A stretch of 64,000 bases of DNA, taken from assembly GCF_050003625.1 (NCBI RefSeq), contig NC_134397.1, positions 272,732,070-272,796,069 on the forward strand, read 5' to 3'. The notes below the pieces were generated by a model. It was not told the origin of the DNA. It saw nothing but the letters and a program-made list of their open reading frames with translations, and did no database searches. Below, piece by piece: positions 11,574 through 24,512 of this stretch. Both the position numbers and the translations under genes were made by a program. This DNA comes from Haematobia irritans (lineage: Eukaryota > Arthropoda > Insecta > Diptera > Muscidae). Position 1 is the first letter of the stretch. Each line of letters opens with the position of its first letter.

Positions 11574-12317
11574 CAGGGTTGGCCTGTCGCAAACTGTGAC
11601 TTTTGCGACATACGTTTACGACGGTATAATACGTATGTCGCAAAAGTCGTAAACCTAGTGTAGAAAACCTAATTTGGAATTAAAGAAATTGTGAATATTT
11701 TTTAATTTAATTTAGTTAAGCTCCCCGATAAAAGGTATGCAAAAAATGTCCTATATTGTATTTATTCAAAACTCTACTAGATTTACATCTCTCATTCACA
11801 ACTTGAAACTATTCATGGTTTTCGTGGACCAAGCTTTAGCTGCATCAACGAATGACTAGCTACAATTTTGAAAATTTTTAATTAGTATGGAAATTGGTTC
11901 TAATAAGCCAAAAAGCAATAAGTAGTTTTCCTTCCTTCCAGCAATAAGTAGTTTTCCTTCCTTCCAGTTTCTGCAGTAATTTGTGAAAGGTTAACTATGA
12001 GCGAGTACCGACCGTCACGTTTACTGCACCATCGAGTAGTTTATAGTAATTTTGGCTTCAAATTTCCAATTGAAATAACTATATTCTCAAGTATTTTAAA
12101 CTCGTTAATAATTTTATGAACATTCCTGAGAATTGAAACTTCTTCGCATATATCATCATCTTGGATATCATTCGCTGCCTATCTGAAGGGTCTGAAGTAT
12201 TTGGAGTTTGCGACGTTTGCTACTTTTTCTACATTTACGACGTGTATGTGACGTTTACGACGTTTACAACTTTGCGACAGTCGCAAACCTTAAAATGTTT
12301 GATACAGACCATCTCTG
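11574..12317. mobile_element. hAT-type element X, non-autonomous, with 8-bp target duplication
   Basis: CCTATGGT occurs directly outside both ends (11566-11573 and 12318-12325). The ends are inverted: left CAGGGTTGGCCTGTCGCAAA and, on the other strand, right CAGAGATGGTCTGTATCAAA. An 8-bp duplication with CAGRG ends is the hAT signature. Subterminal GTTTACGAC/TTGCGAC repeats follow inside both ends. There is no transposase frame. A 26-bp tandem duplication (GCAATAAGTAGTTTTCC...) lies at about 11911-11965. A related piece in inverse orientation lies at 18877-19300. Confidence 0.72.
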
Positions 12318-12325
12318 CCTATGGT

Positions 12326-13820
12326 GGTGGGTATAAAACTATTAAATTGGGAACACAAACAATTTTACAAAAAACACTTTCTTAAATATTAATAACATTT
12401 GCTAAAATATTTAATTTTATTAAAATGAAATCTTTTGAAATTTGTTAAATAGTATTTGTGTTAAAAATCGTACGATTTCTGCCAAAATAATTGCCTTACC
12501 TTTACGATCTTAAAAATTACATACCATTTAGTAAAGACAAACATCTTATGTAAAACACACACATATATACAGACATCTCTCAACGTAGGTGATTGCTCCA
12601 TAAATCCAACCATAAGACAAACCCCATGCTTCTGTATGAGCTTTTTGTCTAAATCAAGTACTGTGGCTCTTGTTATTGTTCTTTTTGTGGCTGCGTAGTT
12701 TATTTTTTCGTTTTATTCCATTTGGTTGTGGCGGTTACAGTTGGGGGTTTGAAAACCGAAAACCAAAGTGATAAATATGCTTGGCTACTGTCTAAAGTGG
12801 GTCAATTTGGATAATGACACACAAATATTCCAACATACTCTGACGCACATTATATACAAACATTTACACACCTACACTTACACAGAACATCGTGTGAACA
12901 TCCCATTGGAATCCATGTCTATATATATATGGCGAAGATACAAAAGACACACTTACACACTATCTGCTGCTCACATAATCCAAGTGAATCTGAATCTGTT
13001 GGAGAAGTTGAATTGTTTGTAGATTGGTTGAAGCTGAGGCATTTACTTATGGTGAACACCGCACACATGCAAACAGATAAATACATATAAGACATCTTCA
13101 AATATACACTACAACATAAACAAAAGACATACTTACATGGACATGCATACATACATATGGTCTGGTGTATGTATATTTGGGCTAAATTCAGTCAAAACAG
13201 ATTCGAAGGAATCAGCAAAACTAGCACACACTACTTTATCCATACTCAATACTTTATCCTTTCATGTATACCATATGACACAAACACACAGACACATTCA
13301 AGCGCATATAACCCTATACTATTCATTTCACATTGACACATAATATTTATTGATGTTCATAGAATTTTACTTTCACATTTCGCTATATGGGACATTCCAT
13401 TGCAAAAAGGAAAAATGAAAACATAATAGGAAATAGTTTTTGTCTATTTTGAAACAACGACTTAAGTTATAAACACTTTTCCCAAAGGAGTTACTATTTT
13501 AGTATTTAGAGGAAAAAATGTTGGAATAAATGGTCGTATGTTTCTGATGATAAAATATCGAAATATTGCGAATTTATGACTTTAAAGCGTTTACAAAATT
13601 GATGTTTGCAGCGGTCGTTATTTGTCATGGTATAGACTTTCCACGTCACTGAAATAGGTACTTTCTTCGTACTTATTTTTTATGATGTAGAAAATTGGTA
13701 GTATTAAAAGAAATATTTTAGTTTTGTTAATTTTGGCGAGGCTTCTTCTGAAATTTGCTTTTTCAATGAAGAATTCAGGGCTTGGTTTTTACACATATAA
13801 CATATGACAAGAATGTGTTA
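12326..13820. other. Mostly unique non-coding DNA with AC-rich stretches
   Basis: 12540-13345 has many short CACA/TACA runs (ACACACACATATATACAG, CATACATACATA). Short open frames here are translations of these simple repeats. No gene was seen. Confidence 0.45.
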
Positions 13821-13915
13821 CCCAGCAAAAAATGCGTCCTCAAAAAAGTAGTGAAAATGTTCTTTTTGGACGCGGAATTGGTGCATAATTGCCGCAGAAG
13901 CGATTAATTTAACAT

Positions 13916-14474
13916 CCCAGCAAAAAAATTTGGAAGTTCTTCCGAAGGCACAACCTTAAAAGCACTTCCAGAGGATGGACTACCATATTGTCTGCCCAGG
14001 AAGTTCTTTTCATTCAATTTTGTATAACATGCTTTTTTCATATTTTTAATGGGCAATTTTAACTTTTTTTGTTTTAAATAGGTTAAAAACAGAGTAAGAA
14101 TTCATAAAATGGTACAAACCATTTAAATTTTGTTGAAAAAAATCTAAATCCAATCTGAAAAAATTGTGAATTTTTGAAAATATTTGTGGTCAAACGTTTC
14201 ATACAAGCGTTAGGATCCATTAAAAATTATAAAAAATTATAAAAATTATTTATTTAACAAAATATCACAGAATTTTGTAATTTACATCAAAAACACTGAA
14301 TTTGAATCACAGAGTAAGAAGTGATGCAAATTCAGTGCAACGGCTGTTGAAATGGAGGACTTCCGTCCTATGACAAGCCCATGTTAAATTCATCGCTTCT
14401 GCGTCAATTATGCACCACTTCCGGATCCAAAAAGAACATTTTCATTACATTTTTGGCGACGCTTTTTTGCTGGG
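13916..14474 (+). mobile_element. W element copy 3, nested in copy 2
   Basis: 559 bp with ends CCCAGCAAAAAAATTTGG and GCTTTTTTGCTGGG. The flanks are AT at 13914-13915 and AT at 14475-14476. Removing the insert and one AT restores the family sequence AATTTAACATGGGCTTGTC, so the target duplication is 2 bp. It has no open reading frame. Confidence 0.85.
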
Positions 14475-14793
14475 ATGGGCTTGTCATAGGACCATTTTAA
14501 CAGCTGTTGCACCGAATTTGAATCACTTCTTAAGGTGTGATCCGAATTCAGTGTTTTGGATGTGCAATTAAAAATTTTGTAATATTTTGCCAAAAAAAAT
14601 ATTCTTTAATTTTTAATGTCTAACGCTTATCTGAAACGTTTAATCTCAAATATTTCCAAAAATGCACAATTTTTCTAGAATAAATGTAGCATTTTTTTCG
14701 CCAAAATTTGAATAATTTGTACCATTTTATTAATTATTAATCCATTTTTAAGCAATTTGAAACCAAAAAAAGTTATAATTACCCACTAAAATA

Positions 14794-15352
14794 CCCACCA
14801 AAAAAATTTAGAGGTTCTTCCAAAGGCACAACATTAAAAGTACTTCCAGAAGATGCACTCCCAATGATGTTTTTTATTTTAACTACCCAGGAAGTTCTTT
14901 TAATTCAATTTTTTATAACTTGGGTTTTTCGTACTTTTAATTGGTAATTTTAACATTTTTTATTTCAAATAGGTTAAAAACAGAGTAAGAATTCATAAAA
15001 TGGCACAATTCATTTAAATTTTGTCGAAAAAAATGCTAAATCCAATCTGAAAAAATTGCGAATTTTTGAAAATATTTGATGCGTAAGAATGCATTAAAAC
15101 TCATAAAAAAAAATTTTAAAATTATATATTTTTCAAAATATCACAAAATTTCTTAATTCACATCCTAAACACTGAATTTGAATCACAGAGTAAGAAGTGA
15201 TGCAAATTCAGTGCAATGGCTGTTGAAATGGAGGACTTCCGTCCTATGACAAGCCCATGTTAAATTCATCGCTTCTGCGTCAATTTTTCACCACTTCCGG
15301 ATCCAAAAGAAAACATTTTCATTATTTTTTTGGCGACGCTTTTTTTGCTGGG
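14794..15352 (+). mobile_element. W element copy 4, nested in copy 2
   Basis: Also exactly 559 bp. The left end CCCACCAAAAAAATTTAG carries one change; the right end is TTTTTTTGCTGGG. It is flanked by TA at 14792-14793 and 15353-15354. Removing it restores the family sequence CACTAAAA-TATGAAAAAC of the host copy. It is in the same orientation as copy 3 and opposite to the host. Confidence 0.85.
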
Positions 15353-15592
15353 TATGAAAAACGGGAGTTATAAAAAATTAAATTAAAAGACCGTCCAGCG
15401 TAGGTAAAATAAAGAAATAAATAAAGTCTTGTCTTTAGAAAAACTTCCAATTTTTTTGCTGGGTGGTTTTAAGCGAATAACTTAAACGGTTTTTTTGGTT
15501 GGACGCCTGACAAAAATATATCTCTCGCTTACAATGTTGCACTCCTGGTGTTTTGTTTGTGTTCTTATCACAACATTTCTTTCCTAGCAAAA

Positions 15593-16090
15593 AAATTTGG
15601 AAGTTCTTCTCAAGGCACAAATTTAAAAGAACTTCCAAAAGTGCCCTGCCAAAGATGTTATTGATTTTAACTGCACAGGAATTTAATTTGAGTCAACTTT
15701 TTATATAGCTCGATTTTTTTCATATTTTTAATGGGAAATTTATTTATTTTTTTCAAATAAGTTAAAATCAGATTAAGAAATAATTAAATGCTATAAAATG
15801 TTTAAATTTTGATGATAAAAAATTCTAAATACAGTCTAGAAAATTTTTCCAGACTAGCGTTAGAATAACATACATTCAAAACCATAAAAAATGTTTAAAA
15901 ATTATTTATTTGTCAAAATGTCACAAAATTTTTTAATTCACATCCAAAACACTGAATCCGCCCCAAACCTTAAGAAGTCATGCAAATTCAGTGCAGCGGC
16001 TGGTGAAATGGTGGACATCCGTCTTATGACAAGCCTATGTTAAATACATCGCTTCTGTGCGTTAATTTTTGGCGACCCTTTTTTGCTGAG
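15593..16090 (+). mobile_element. W element copy 5
   Basis: Runs from CCTAGCAAAAAAATTTGGAA to CCTTTTTTGCTGAG, so both ends carry one substitution against the CCCAGC consensus. Internal landmarks are present (CACTTCC-like block lost, CCTTAAGAAGTCATGCAAAT, GTGCAGCGGCTGGTGAAATG). It is about 60 bp shorter than intact copies. Confidence 0.75.
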
Positions 16091-17630
16091 ATAAGTGCTG
16101 ATTGGAAATTCAGCAATTTTTTTCTGTATATGTAAAATCTGTACTTTGATTACTAGAATACAGGAACTGACAAGAGCTTTAGATTTATAGGGGAAATGGA
16201 CAAGGTTCTTCTTCGAAACCAATTCCAATTTTTCAAAAATTGTGTCCATGTATGGGAACCTTTCGTACCAAATTTCAAGCCCCTAGGTTTAATGGGTAAA
16301 AAGATATCGATTTGTTCATTATTTAGCACACTGTGTTTCGTTGTCATGAACTTTTATATAGGCAAATCGCAAAGAAGTTGTCCTATTTCATCATGCAAGC
16401 CTTAGGAATTCAATCTTTGAAGTTTCGATTCATCACTGAGCAATTAACATGGACCTTAGATTTCACCTTGCCCCAAACGAATAAGGGCCTGGTTAAACAT
16501 CCAAAAACGGGTCGTAAGCTAAGCGTGGCGTGTCAGCTATTTCTTTTTGATATACGACAGTCCATACAAACGATTACCCAACGTTTGCACAACGTAAACG
16601 TATAAAAGTCGTAAAATGTTAAAACACCAGATGTCAGTGACAAACTGTGATCGCCAATTCTTGAATACTTTTTAAGTGCTATTTTTAAAAGTGCTATTGA
16701 TTCGATAATTTTAGTTCCAACTTTTTAAAAGTAAACATTGTCCAGATCAAAAAGCCATCTGCACGGACGAAAAATACTGTTTTTCATTTGTTTGGGTGTA
16801 AAAATTTTGTATTTGGAACTCATAAACTTGCATAACAACAATATTAGTTGATGTATTGACGATGAACTCAGAAACCAACAGTGCATTATTGCGGTGAAGA
16901 AAAAAGCGTTTAAGGTCCACAATCCCGCCCTTTTTTATCTAATAGCTTCGTGCAAGCAACCCATATTGTTCCATGTTATCCTAAAGCCGTCTAGCGATTA
17001 GACTTCTTGAAGGCATTGAAACAACCATATTTTTGATAATTTGCTCGAAATTTAGAGGCATTTTAATTTCGATCAATCTTCCGATTTTATTTCTTGAGCC
17101 TATAGAAATTGTGTAAATTTATTTGTGACACATACAGTACACTAAATATTGATCGAAATTCTTGTCTCGGATGAAGACAAAATGTGGTTTGAATATATGG
17201 TTATTATGGAATACCCCATTATCTCTATTTTGGTTTTACAGAATTGTTTTTTTTTTCCTTCTTCATTCACAACCCATATTGATTGTGACTTGGTGTTTTT
17301 GACACAAGAAACCAACGAAAGATATATATAAGATTTTGAATGTCTCTCTCACTCTCTCTCTGTTACAAGCGATTGTTTCTCTGTATATTTGTGAGTCTAT
17401 TTTGTTTGTGTACACCATTCACTCCCACCATAATCCATACGAACTAGAGGTGTGCAAGTGAGTAACGAGAGCGTTATTAAATTCTTAATATCCAAAGTTC
17501 CTAATTCTTAGTTTCCTAATTGTAAGAGAAAACAATTCGTAAGCGTACTCACACGCACACTCACGAAGATATTATTTTCATGATATACACTCACGCACGA
17601 CATTTGCGTCACTCACGCGTGAGTCAATAT
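16091..17630. other. Non-coding stretch with small old fragments
   Basis: 16585-16640 (GTAAACGTATAAAAGTCG) resembles the subterminal repeats of hAT element X. A TCTCTCTCACTCTCTCTCTC run lies at about 17342-17362. Open frames of 60-90 codons at 16196-16405 and 16333-16605 have no recognisable motif. Confidence 0.4.
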
Positions 17631-18415
17631 TTTTATACCCAGTGCCACACTGTGGAACAGGGTATTTTAAGTTAGTGCATATGTTTGTAACACCCAGAAG
17701 GAGACGAGATAGACACATGGTGTCTTTGGCAATAATGCTCAGGGTGGGTCGCTGAGTCGATGTAACCATGTCCGTCTGTCCGTCCGTCCGTCTGTCTGTG
17801 AACACATTTTTGTGATCAAAGTCTAGGTCGCAATTTAAGTCCAATCGCCTTCAAATTTGGCACATGTTCTTAATTTGGATCAGAATAGAACCCTATTGAT
17901 TTTGGAAGAAATCGGTTCAGATTTAGATATAGCTCCTATATATATCTTTCGCCCGATATGCACTAATATGGACCCAGCAGCCAGAGTTTTATACCGATTT
18001 GCTTTGAAATTTTGTACAAACATAACACTTAGTCGCATAGTCAAGTGTGCAAAATTTGATTGAAATCGGTTCAGATTTAGATATAGCTCCCATATATATC
18101 TTTCGCCCGATATGGATTTATATGGCCCCAGAAGCCAGATTTTTGGCCGAATTTGGTTAAAATTTTGCACAGAGAGTAGATTTAGCATTGTAGCTATGCG
18201 TGCCAAATTTGGTTGAAATCGGTTCAGATTTAGATATAGCTCCCATATATATCTTTCGCCCGATATCCACTTATATGGACCCAGAAGCCAGAGTTTTATC
18301 GCGGTTAGCTTGAAATTTTGCACAAGGAGTACAATTGGTAGTATAGTCATGTGTGCCAAATTTGATTGAAATCGGTTCAGATTTAGATATAGCTTCCATA
18401 CCTATAGCTACCTCG
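17631..18415 (-). mobile_element. HINE family I, 5'-truncated
   Basis: The 3' hairpin at about 17633-17673 has arms ATACCCAGTGCCACA and TGTGGAACAGGGTAT. It is followed by a GTCC/GTCT microsatellite (17770-17800) and tandem units with TCAG at 18071, 18224 and 18377, exact 153-bp steps. The right side breaks off without the GC-rich 5' end. The 159-codon minus-strand frame through it is a repeat artefact. Confidence 0.8.
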
Positions 18416-18876
18416 CACGAAAATTGAACTAAATTTTACTCCACATTTTGAGATTTCCACAAAAGTTTGTTAAAACCAGGAAATTTTAATTCCCTGTTGT
18501 ACTTTTTAACTGTAGTTCACGAAATTATATCCTCTCATAGAAGAAAAAATAAACTAAAAGTAAAGAAGAAAATCATTGCCGCCAAATCATGACCATTTTA
18601 ACCATACAGTAGTTCATTCTTACTATTTTTGGGAATCGTACGAAAATTTACTTTTGCTTTAGTTCATATTGAACTTATATGTACGGTCATTGAACTTTAT
18701 ACCCACGTTTAGTTCATAAAATTTTTGGGACGTACTTGAAAAAAAGTAAGATTTCATTAAGCTGTGGAAAATTTCGATAAAAATAATAAAATTTAACTAC
18801 TCGCAAATAAATTTGTCCCAATAAAAATAAGCTTAATTTAGCGTTAGTTTAACTACGGAAATTTTTTTCTGTGTAA
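18416..18876. mobile_element. Relic of a TAGTTCA-rich element related to the 19533-22004 insertion
   Basis: It shares CGCCAAATCATGACCATT, several AGTTCAT motifs and an end TTTTTTTCTGTGTA (on the other strand, TACACAGAAAAAAA) with the 2.47-kb element inserted at 19533. The left limit is uncertain. Confidence 0.5.
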
Positions 18877-19305
18877 ATGTAGAAAGAGTAGCAAACGTCA
18901 CAAACTCAAAATACTTCAGCTAGGAAGCGAATGATATTCAAGATGATGATGATATGTGCGAAGAAATTTCAATTCTTAGGAATGTTCATAAAGTTATTAA
19001 CGAGCTTAAAACACTTGAGAATAGTTATATCAATTGGAGACTCCAAGCCAAAATTACTATGAACTACTTGATGGCTTAGTAAATGAGACGGTCGGCATTC
19101 GCTCATCCTGTCTTTCCCTAGTTTCTGCAGAAACTGGAAGAAAACAAAACTACTTAAGTCTTGCATAAGTGAATTTTTGTTTAAAAAGAATTTTATATCA
19201 CTTTTTGCCTTATTAGAGCCAATTTCCATACTAAATAAAAATTTTCAAAATTGTGGCTGGTCATTCGCTGATGCAACTAAGTTTTGGCCCAAACTAAATT
19301 AAATT
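18877..19305 (-). mobile_element. Internal fragment of hAT element X, inverse orientation
   Basis: The minus strand of this stretch follows 11800-12250 over several hundred bases (GCTGCATCAACGAATGAC-like, TTTTGAAAATTTTTA, TTCTCAAGTGTTTTAA, CATCATCTTGAATATCATTC). An 86-codon frame at 19229-18969 is open here but interrupted in the other copy, so coding is unlikely. Confidence 0.6.
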
Positions 19306-19308
19306 AAA

Positions 19309-22300
19309 ACAAGTAAGGAAAGTCTAAAGTCGGGCGGGGCCGACTGTATTATACCCTGCACCATTTTGTAGATCTAAATTTTCGATACCATATCACATCC
19401 GTCCAATGTGTTGGGGGCTATATATAAAGGTTTGTCCCAAATACATAAATTTAAATATCACTCGATTTGGACAGAATTTGATAGACTTTTACAAAATCTA
19501 TAGACTCAAAATTTAAGTTGGCTAATGCACTACACAGAAAAAAAAGTGTCTTGTAAAATTAAGGACCATTTTGACTTCCACATAGTTCAACAAATTTACT
19601 GTAATATAGTTCATTTTTCGTAACCACAACGAAAATTAACTTAGCTAAAGCAAAACTTATAAAAATTCAGTAAATATTTTTTAGTTCACTAACTACGAAA
19701 TGGGAAGTATTTTTCCTTAAATAAATTTCCAACACAGTAGTTAATGCATCGTTGATTCTATTATAAAAATACATGGGCAATATAAAAATCTTACTACGAA
19801 ATGTGGACAATTTACTAAGAAAAAATTTTGTATGGAAAAAAAAATTTTGTAGTAAAAATTAACTTAACGACATTACCGATTCGTACGATGACTACCAACA
19901 GATTATTTCCCTTTTTATTATATGTTGGAGTGTATTTACTCACATTGAAAATTTTAGTTAAAATAGAATAAAAATTAGTTAATATAATCCTTGACAGGTG
20001 TATATAATTTTTATAGATTCCTCATAGATTTGGTATATATTTTACCTTAACTTATAGATAGAATTCCAACTAATCAATAAACGTGCTACTGGAAAATGTG
20101 AGTACATCATGCGAGGGAGTTTTTAGAGACATTTTGTGTATATCTCGTATGATTGTTTGTGTTTGTTATTGCGTCATTTATGCTGTTGTTGGTTGTTTTG
20201 ATTCTAGAGACAATGGAATGTTCCTTGTTGGTATCTTTTGTGGTGAGAGTTGTTTTTTTGCAATAGCAAGATCAGAAAGGGATCGTGTGTGTGTGTGGAG
20301 TTGTTTTTCTTTACGGCAGGTATGTATCCCTTATGACTATTTGTGCCTTTGAGTTTTATTGTTGCATTCAGTTATGTTGATGCATTTATGAAGTGCACAC
20401 GTGGATTTAATTTTGCAAAATTGTACGTGCGGTATTGGTGTTTATTAATGAAAATACATTTATTTCGAAACATTTTAGAAACTGAGAAGTGAATGATGTG
20501 ATGTTAGAGGAATCAAAAACGCTTTTTATTGATAAAAAACAAATAACAGATTGAGGAACTGTATATTTCTGTTAATATGTTAGTTTAAAATTAGTGCGGA
20601 TTTTAAATTGATTTACATAAAAAATATACAACATGAGTGGTAATAGGATGATTTATATTTATTCTACATCTGGATCACAGGTTGAGAAGCAACCATTTTT
20701 TTGAATCTATATTTTTTATGTTACAGCAATTCCTACAGGTGAGTACTAAGTTCGAGTTTAGCCGCTAAAATTAAAAATAAATCACTAAGCAAAGTATAAA
20801 ATTATACGTCTTCGATACAAATTTAAATATAACATGATGGAGAATAGCCCAAATCAAGTTTTTTATAAAGATTATTTTTTATAATGGATTATTAAAGAAA
20901 ACTTATCATGGAAATTGCAATTTTAGCCGCTAAACTCGAACTTAATATCCACCTTAAATACTAAATGCTATACTGACAAGTGGAAATTATGTCTAATTTT
21001 ATAATATTTTTTATTTCAAATATATTTTGAGAATAATTTCAATAACGTCCCATTTGTCCATGGATATGATTCCAATAATGTACCTACTGGATGGATTTTT
21101 CAATGTGGTAAGTTTTTCTATAAACGGTATTTTGTCCGTTTTTAATAAAACCAAAATTTCAATTTATTAAAAATTTTTTTTTTCGCTTGCAGGTAGAATA
21201 TTCTTACTGTTTAATACTAATTAAGCTGATATCCTTCTTGGCTCTTGAAAACCGTAAGTTAAAGATCAATATGAACGATAGAATTAATTAATTAATAATA
21301 TTTTTCTTATATTTTGTATAACTTTGCAATTTCAGATGCTTATAAGCCAAATCCGCCCAACAAAAGTTAGCCAAAATCGATGAAATTTGACAATTCAATT
21401 GAATATAGCAACTTATGCCACATATATCTTTCATATGGATAGAAAACATGAAAATTTAAATTAATTAGTTTAGTCCTAATAACATAGAATATTACTCTTT
21501 TGAAGAAGCAATTACTAACTACCGACAAGTAAATGCGTCCAACGTACTAAAAAAATATTTTCTTTATTGTATATCATAAGCCATAGTTTTGTGTAATATA
21601 ATAATAATTCTTTGAAATAAAATACTGGTGGTTATAGAAAATTGACTTGTTTTGTACGAAAAATTTCTTAGTTGTATACAGGCTTGTTGTACCTTTGATG
21701 CCTCAATTTCTCTACTTTTTTGAAAATTATACCGACAAACAGTTTATTTCAAACCAATTTCTTAATACAGGTTTCCCAAAAAATTGTTAATTTTTCCGGA
21801 TAGCAGGAATATTTTGAATGAGTTTAACTATATTCTTCCCACAGCATAGTAATAATGAACTAAAATACGATGTAATACATGAACTAATTTATAAGAAAAT
21901 CATGAACTTATCTAGATGAAAAAAATCTTTGGCGCCAAATCATGGTCATTCTTACTATGGGTTAGTTCATTTTTCATAAAAAATAGTAAACTTTTTTTTC
22001 GGTGTAGGGTGGAACACAATGTTAGTAAAAAAATATTGGAAACATTAAATATGAATCGATTTTAAGGAAACTTCGCAAAAGTTTATTTATGATTTATCGC
22101 TCAATATATATGTATTAGAAGTTTAGGAAAATTAGAGTCATTTTTACAACTTTTCGACTAAGCAGTGGCGATTTTACAAGGAAAATGTTGGTATTTTGAC
22201 CATTTTTGTCGAAATCAGAAAAAAACATATATATGGGAGCTATATCTAAATCTGAACCGATTTCAACCAAATTTGGCAATGCTAATTCTACTGCCTGTGC

Positions 22301-23096
22301 AAAATTTCAACTAAATCGGAGTTAAAAATTGGCCTCTGTGGTCATATGAGTGTAAATCGGGCGAAAGATATATATGGGAGCTATATCTAAATCTGAACCG
22401 ATTTCAACCAAATTTGGCACGGATAGCTACAATGCTAATTCTACTCCCTGTGCAAAATTTCAATAAAATCGGAGTAAAAGATTGGCCACTGCGGTCATAT
22501 GAGTGTAAATCGGGCGAACGATATATATGGGAGCTATATCTAAATCTGAACCGATTTCAATAAAATTTGGCACACTTAACTACACTACTAATTCTACTCC
22601 CTGTGCAAAATTTCAACCAAATTGAGGTAAACTATGGCTTCTGGGACCGTATTAGTACATATCGGGCGAAAGATATATATGGGAGCTATATCTAAATCTG
22701 AACCGATGTTAATGAAATTTGGCACACTTGACTATAGTACCAATTGTTCTCCTTGTGCAAAATTTTAAGCAAATTAGGGTAAAACTCTGGCTTCTGGGGC
22801 CATATAAGTCCATATCGGGCGAAATATGTATATGGGAGCTATATCTAGTTTCTAACCGATTTCTTCCAAAATCAATAGGGATCTATTCTGAGCCAAAACA
22901 CATACTTGTGCCAAATTTCGTCGATTGTCGATTGGACTAAACTACGACCTAGACCTTGATTACCAAAATGTGTTCACGGACAGACTGACATGGCTATATC
23001 GACTCAGGAGCCCACCCTGAGCATTTTTGCAACACCTTCTGGGTGTTGCAAAGACATGCACTAACTTATAACTGTTCTACAGTGTGGGGGTATAAA
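19309..23096 (+). mobile_element. HINE family I, complete but split by a 2.47-kb insertion
   Basis: The 5' piece 19309-19532 (ACAAGTAAGGAAAGTCTAAA, then the GGGCGGGGCCGAC block) and 3' piece 22007-23096 are continuous with the paralogue at 43825-45350. The 3' piece has 153-bp units (for example CTATATC at 22381 and 22534). The microsatellite is decayed (CGGACAGACTGACATGG near 22978), and the terminal hairpin at about 23062-23096 ends GGGGGTATAAAAA. Confidence 0.85.
19533..22004. mobile_element. 2.47-kb DNA element with TA target duplication, unclassified
   Basis: The termini are short inverted repeats: left CACAGAAAAAAAAGTGT and, on the other strand, right CACCGAAAAAAAAGTTT. Directly outside are TA at 19531-19532 and TA at 22005-22006. 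The paralogous host at about 44068-44082 reads GCACTAGGGTGG without any insert, which proves the 2-bp TA duplication. The interior is AT-rich with AGTTCA-type motifs near both ends and no transposase frame. The 89-codon frame at 20083-20352 has no known motif. Tc1/mariner-type by target site only. Confidence 0.75.
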
Positions 23097-23097
23097 A

Positions 23098-23268
23098 AGT
23101 TAAAATTACCCATTAAAAGTATGAAAAAACCAATTTATAAAAAATTTAATTAATTAAAAGAGCTTCCTGGGTAGTTAAAATAAAGAACATCAAAATAAAG
23201 AAGTGCATCTTCTGAAAGTGCTTTTAAAGTTGTGCCTTTGGAAGAACTTCCAAATTTTTTTTGCTGGG
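23098..23268 (-). mobile_element. W element copy 6, left-end piece
   Basis: It covers only the 170 bp next to the left end (AAAATTACCCATTAAAAGTA to TTTTTTTTGCTGGG). It abuts the 3' terminus of the preceding HINE within a few bases. Confidence 0.75.
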
Positions 23269-24512
23269 TAATTACGCTCATGCAGACTCACATTGTTTCC
23301 ATAAGCTTGGTTCACGACTAACGCCTGAGTGATGAAAATATTCGTTAGTCATAACAATTTAGTATCACGTACACATCTCAAGTCTAATACAAACACATTA
23401 TCCTATATACAAACACAAACATTCACAGATTTGAACACCGCCAATATGACAATAGAAAAGTGGTTTGGGAAACATCAAGGGAGTAATAGGTTTGATTGTC
23501 TGCACATATTTGTACCTTTTGTGAATTGAATGCAATTTTCCTTTTGTATTCCTCCAAAGAACTACTACACGGATGGATAGATCTCTCCTTTGATAAGAGC
23601 AGATTTTGATTTCTATTTTTATTTCCATTATATTCTTTTATCGCTCTTTATTTCAGATGGCCTTAATTTCTTTCATGTCTTCGTCCCTCCACTCAGGAGG
23701 GATTACTAAGCGATTGAGAGTGTGTTTGTGTGTGTCTATAGAAGTTTGAATTGCTTTTGTGGCTTCCGGTTCATTGAACTCACTTTCTGATTCATAGAGT
23801 AATGGTTACTATTTTTGTGATTGGTTTTGTTTTCGTCGTTTTTTTTTTTTTTTTTTGTTGGCTACAGAAATATTGCTTCTGCCTTTATTTGTAAATCCTA
23901 AACGTTTTCGATATATGACAAATACACTATCTAATTTAACAAATCTCTTGATATCTTAATCGAAAAAAAAAATAAATAAAAACGTAAATCAAATTAATTT
24001 CTATATATATGGGCTTAGAAATTGGTCGACCTGGCCATTTTTGTCTTATCATAGTGTCATACATTAACATTAATTGGTTTATTTTATGGAATATGAGCTT
24101 TTACTATCGTTGTTTTAGTTCATTGTGCTTGACACAATGAGAGTAAGTAAGCTTAATTACAAATATGACTTGTTTTTATTCAATGAAGAGAAAAACAATA
24201 TGGATTTATGCATGGATAAGAAAATAACTGTGGTAAGATATAAAATATGCAAGGTGGATTTCGAAAAGGATATACAAAAGAAGGCTGATATAGCAAATCA
24301 GCAATACCCAATAATTTATTTAATCTTTTAAGTCTAATTACTAATTATGAGCTATGTGGGTGATATTGATAATAGGAAGGACTTTCTATAGCTCATTACC
24401 CATTTGCAAAGAATTTGTTTTTACTGAAACTATTTCGCTATTGAATCCGTACCTTGGAAGCGAGAAATTACACAAAGTTCGTTTAGGTATAATGCCAGCT
24501 CGATATTCAGGC
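23269..24512. other. Non-coding stretch, no repeat family recognised
   Basis: Contains a T run near 23840-23857. A 68-codon open frame at 24125-24331 is rich in Lys and Asp but has no motif I can name. No gene is called. Confidence 0.4.

Larger units (their letters stand above)
13821..15463 (-). mobile_element. W element copy 2, split by two younger W elements
   Basis: It survives as three pieces, 13821-13915, 14477-14793 and 15355-15463, which join into one minus-strand W of about 520 bp from CCCAGCAAAAAATGCG to TTTTTTTGCTGGG. W copies 3 and 4 sit in the two gaps. Because host and insert belong to the same family, the order of events is clear: copy 2 is oldest. Confidence 0.8.
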
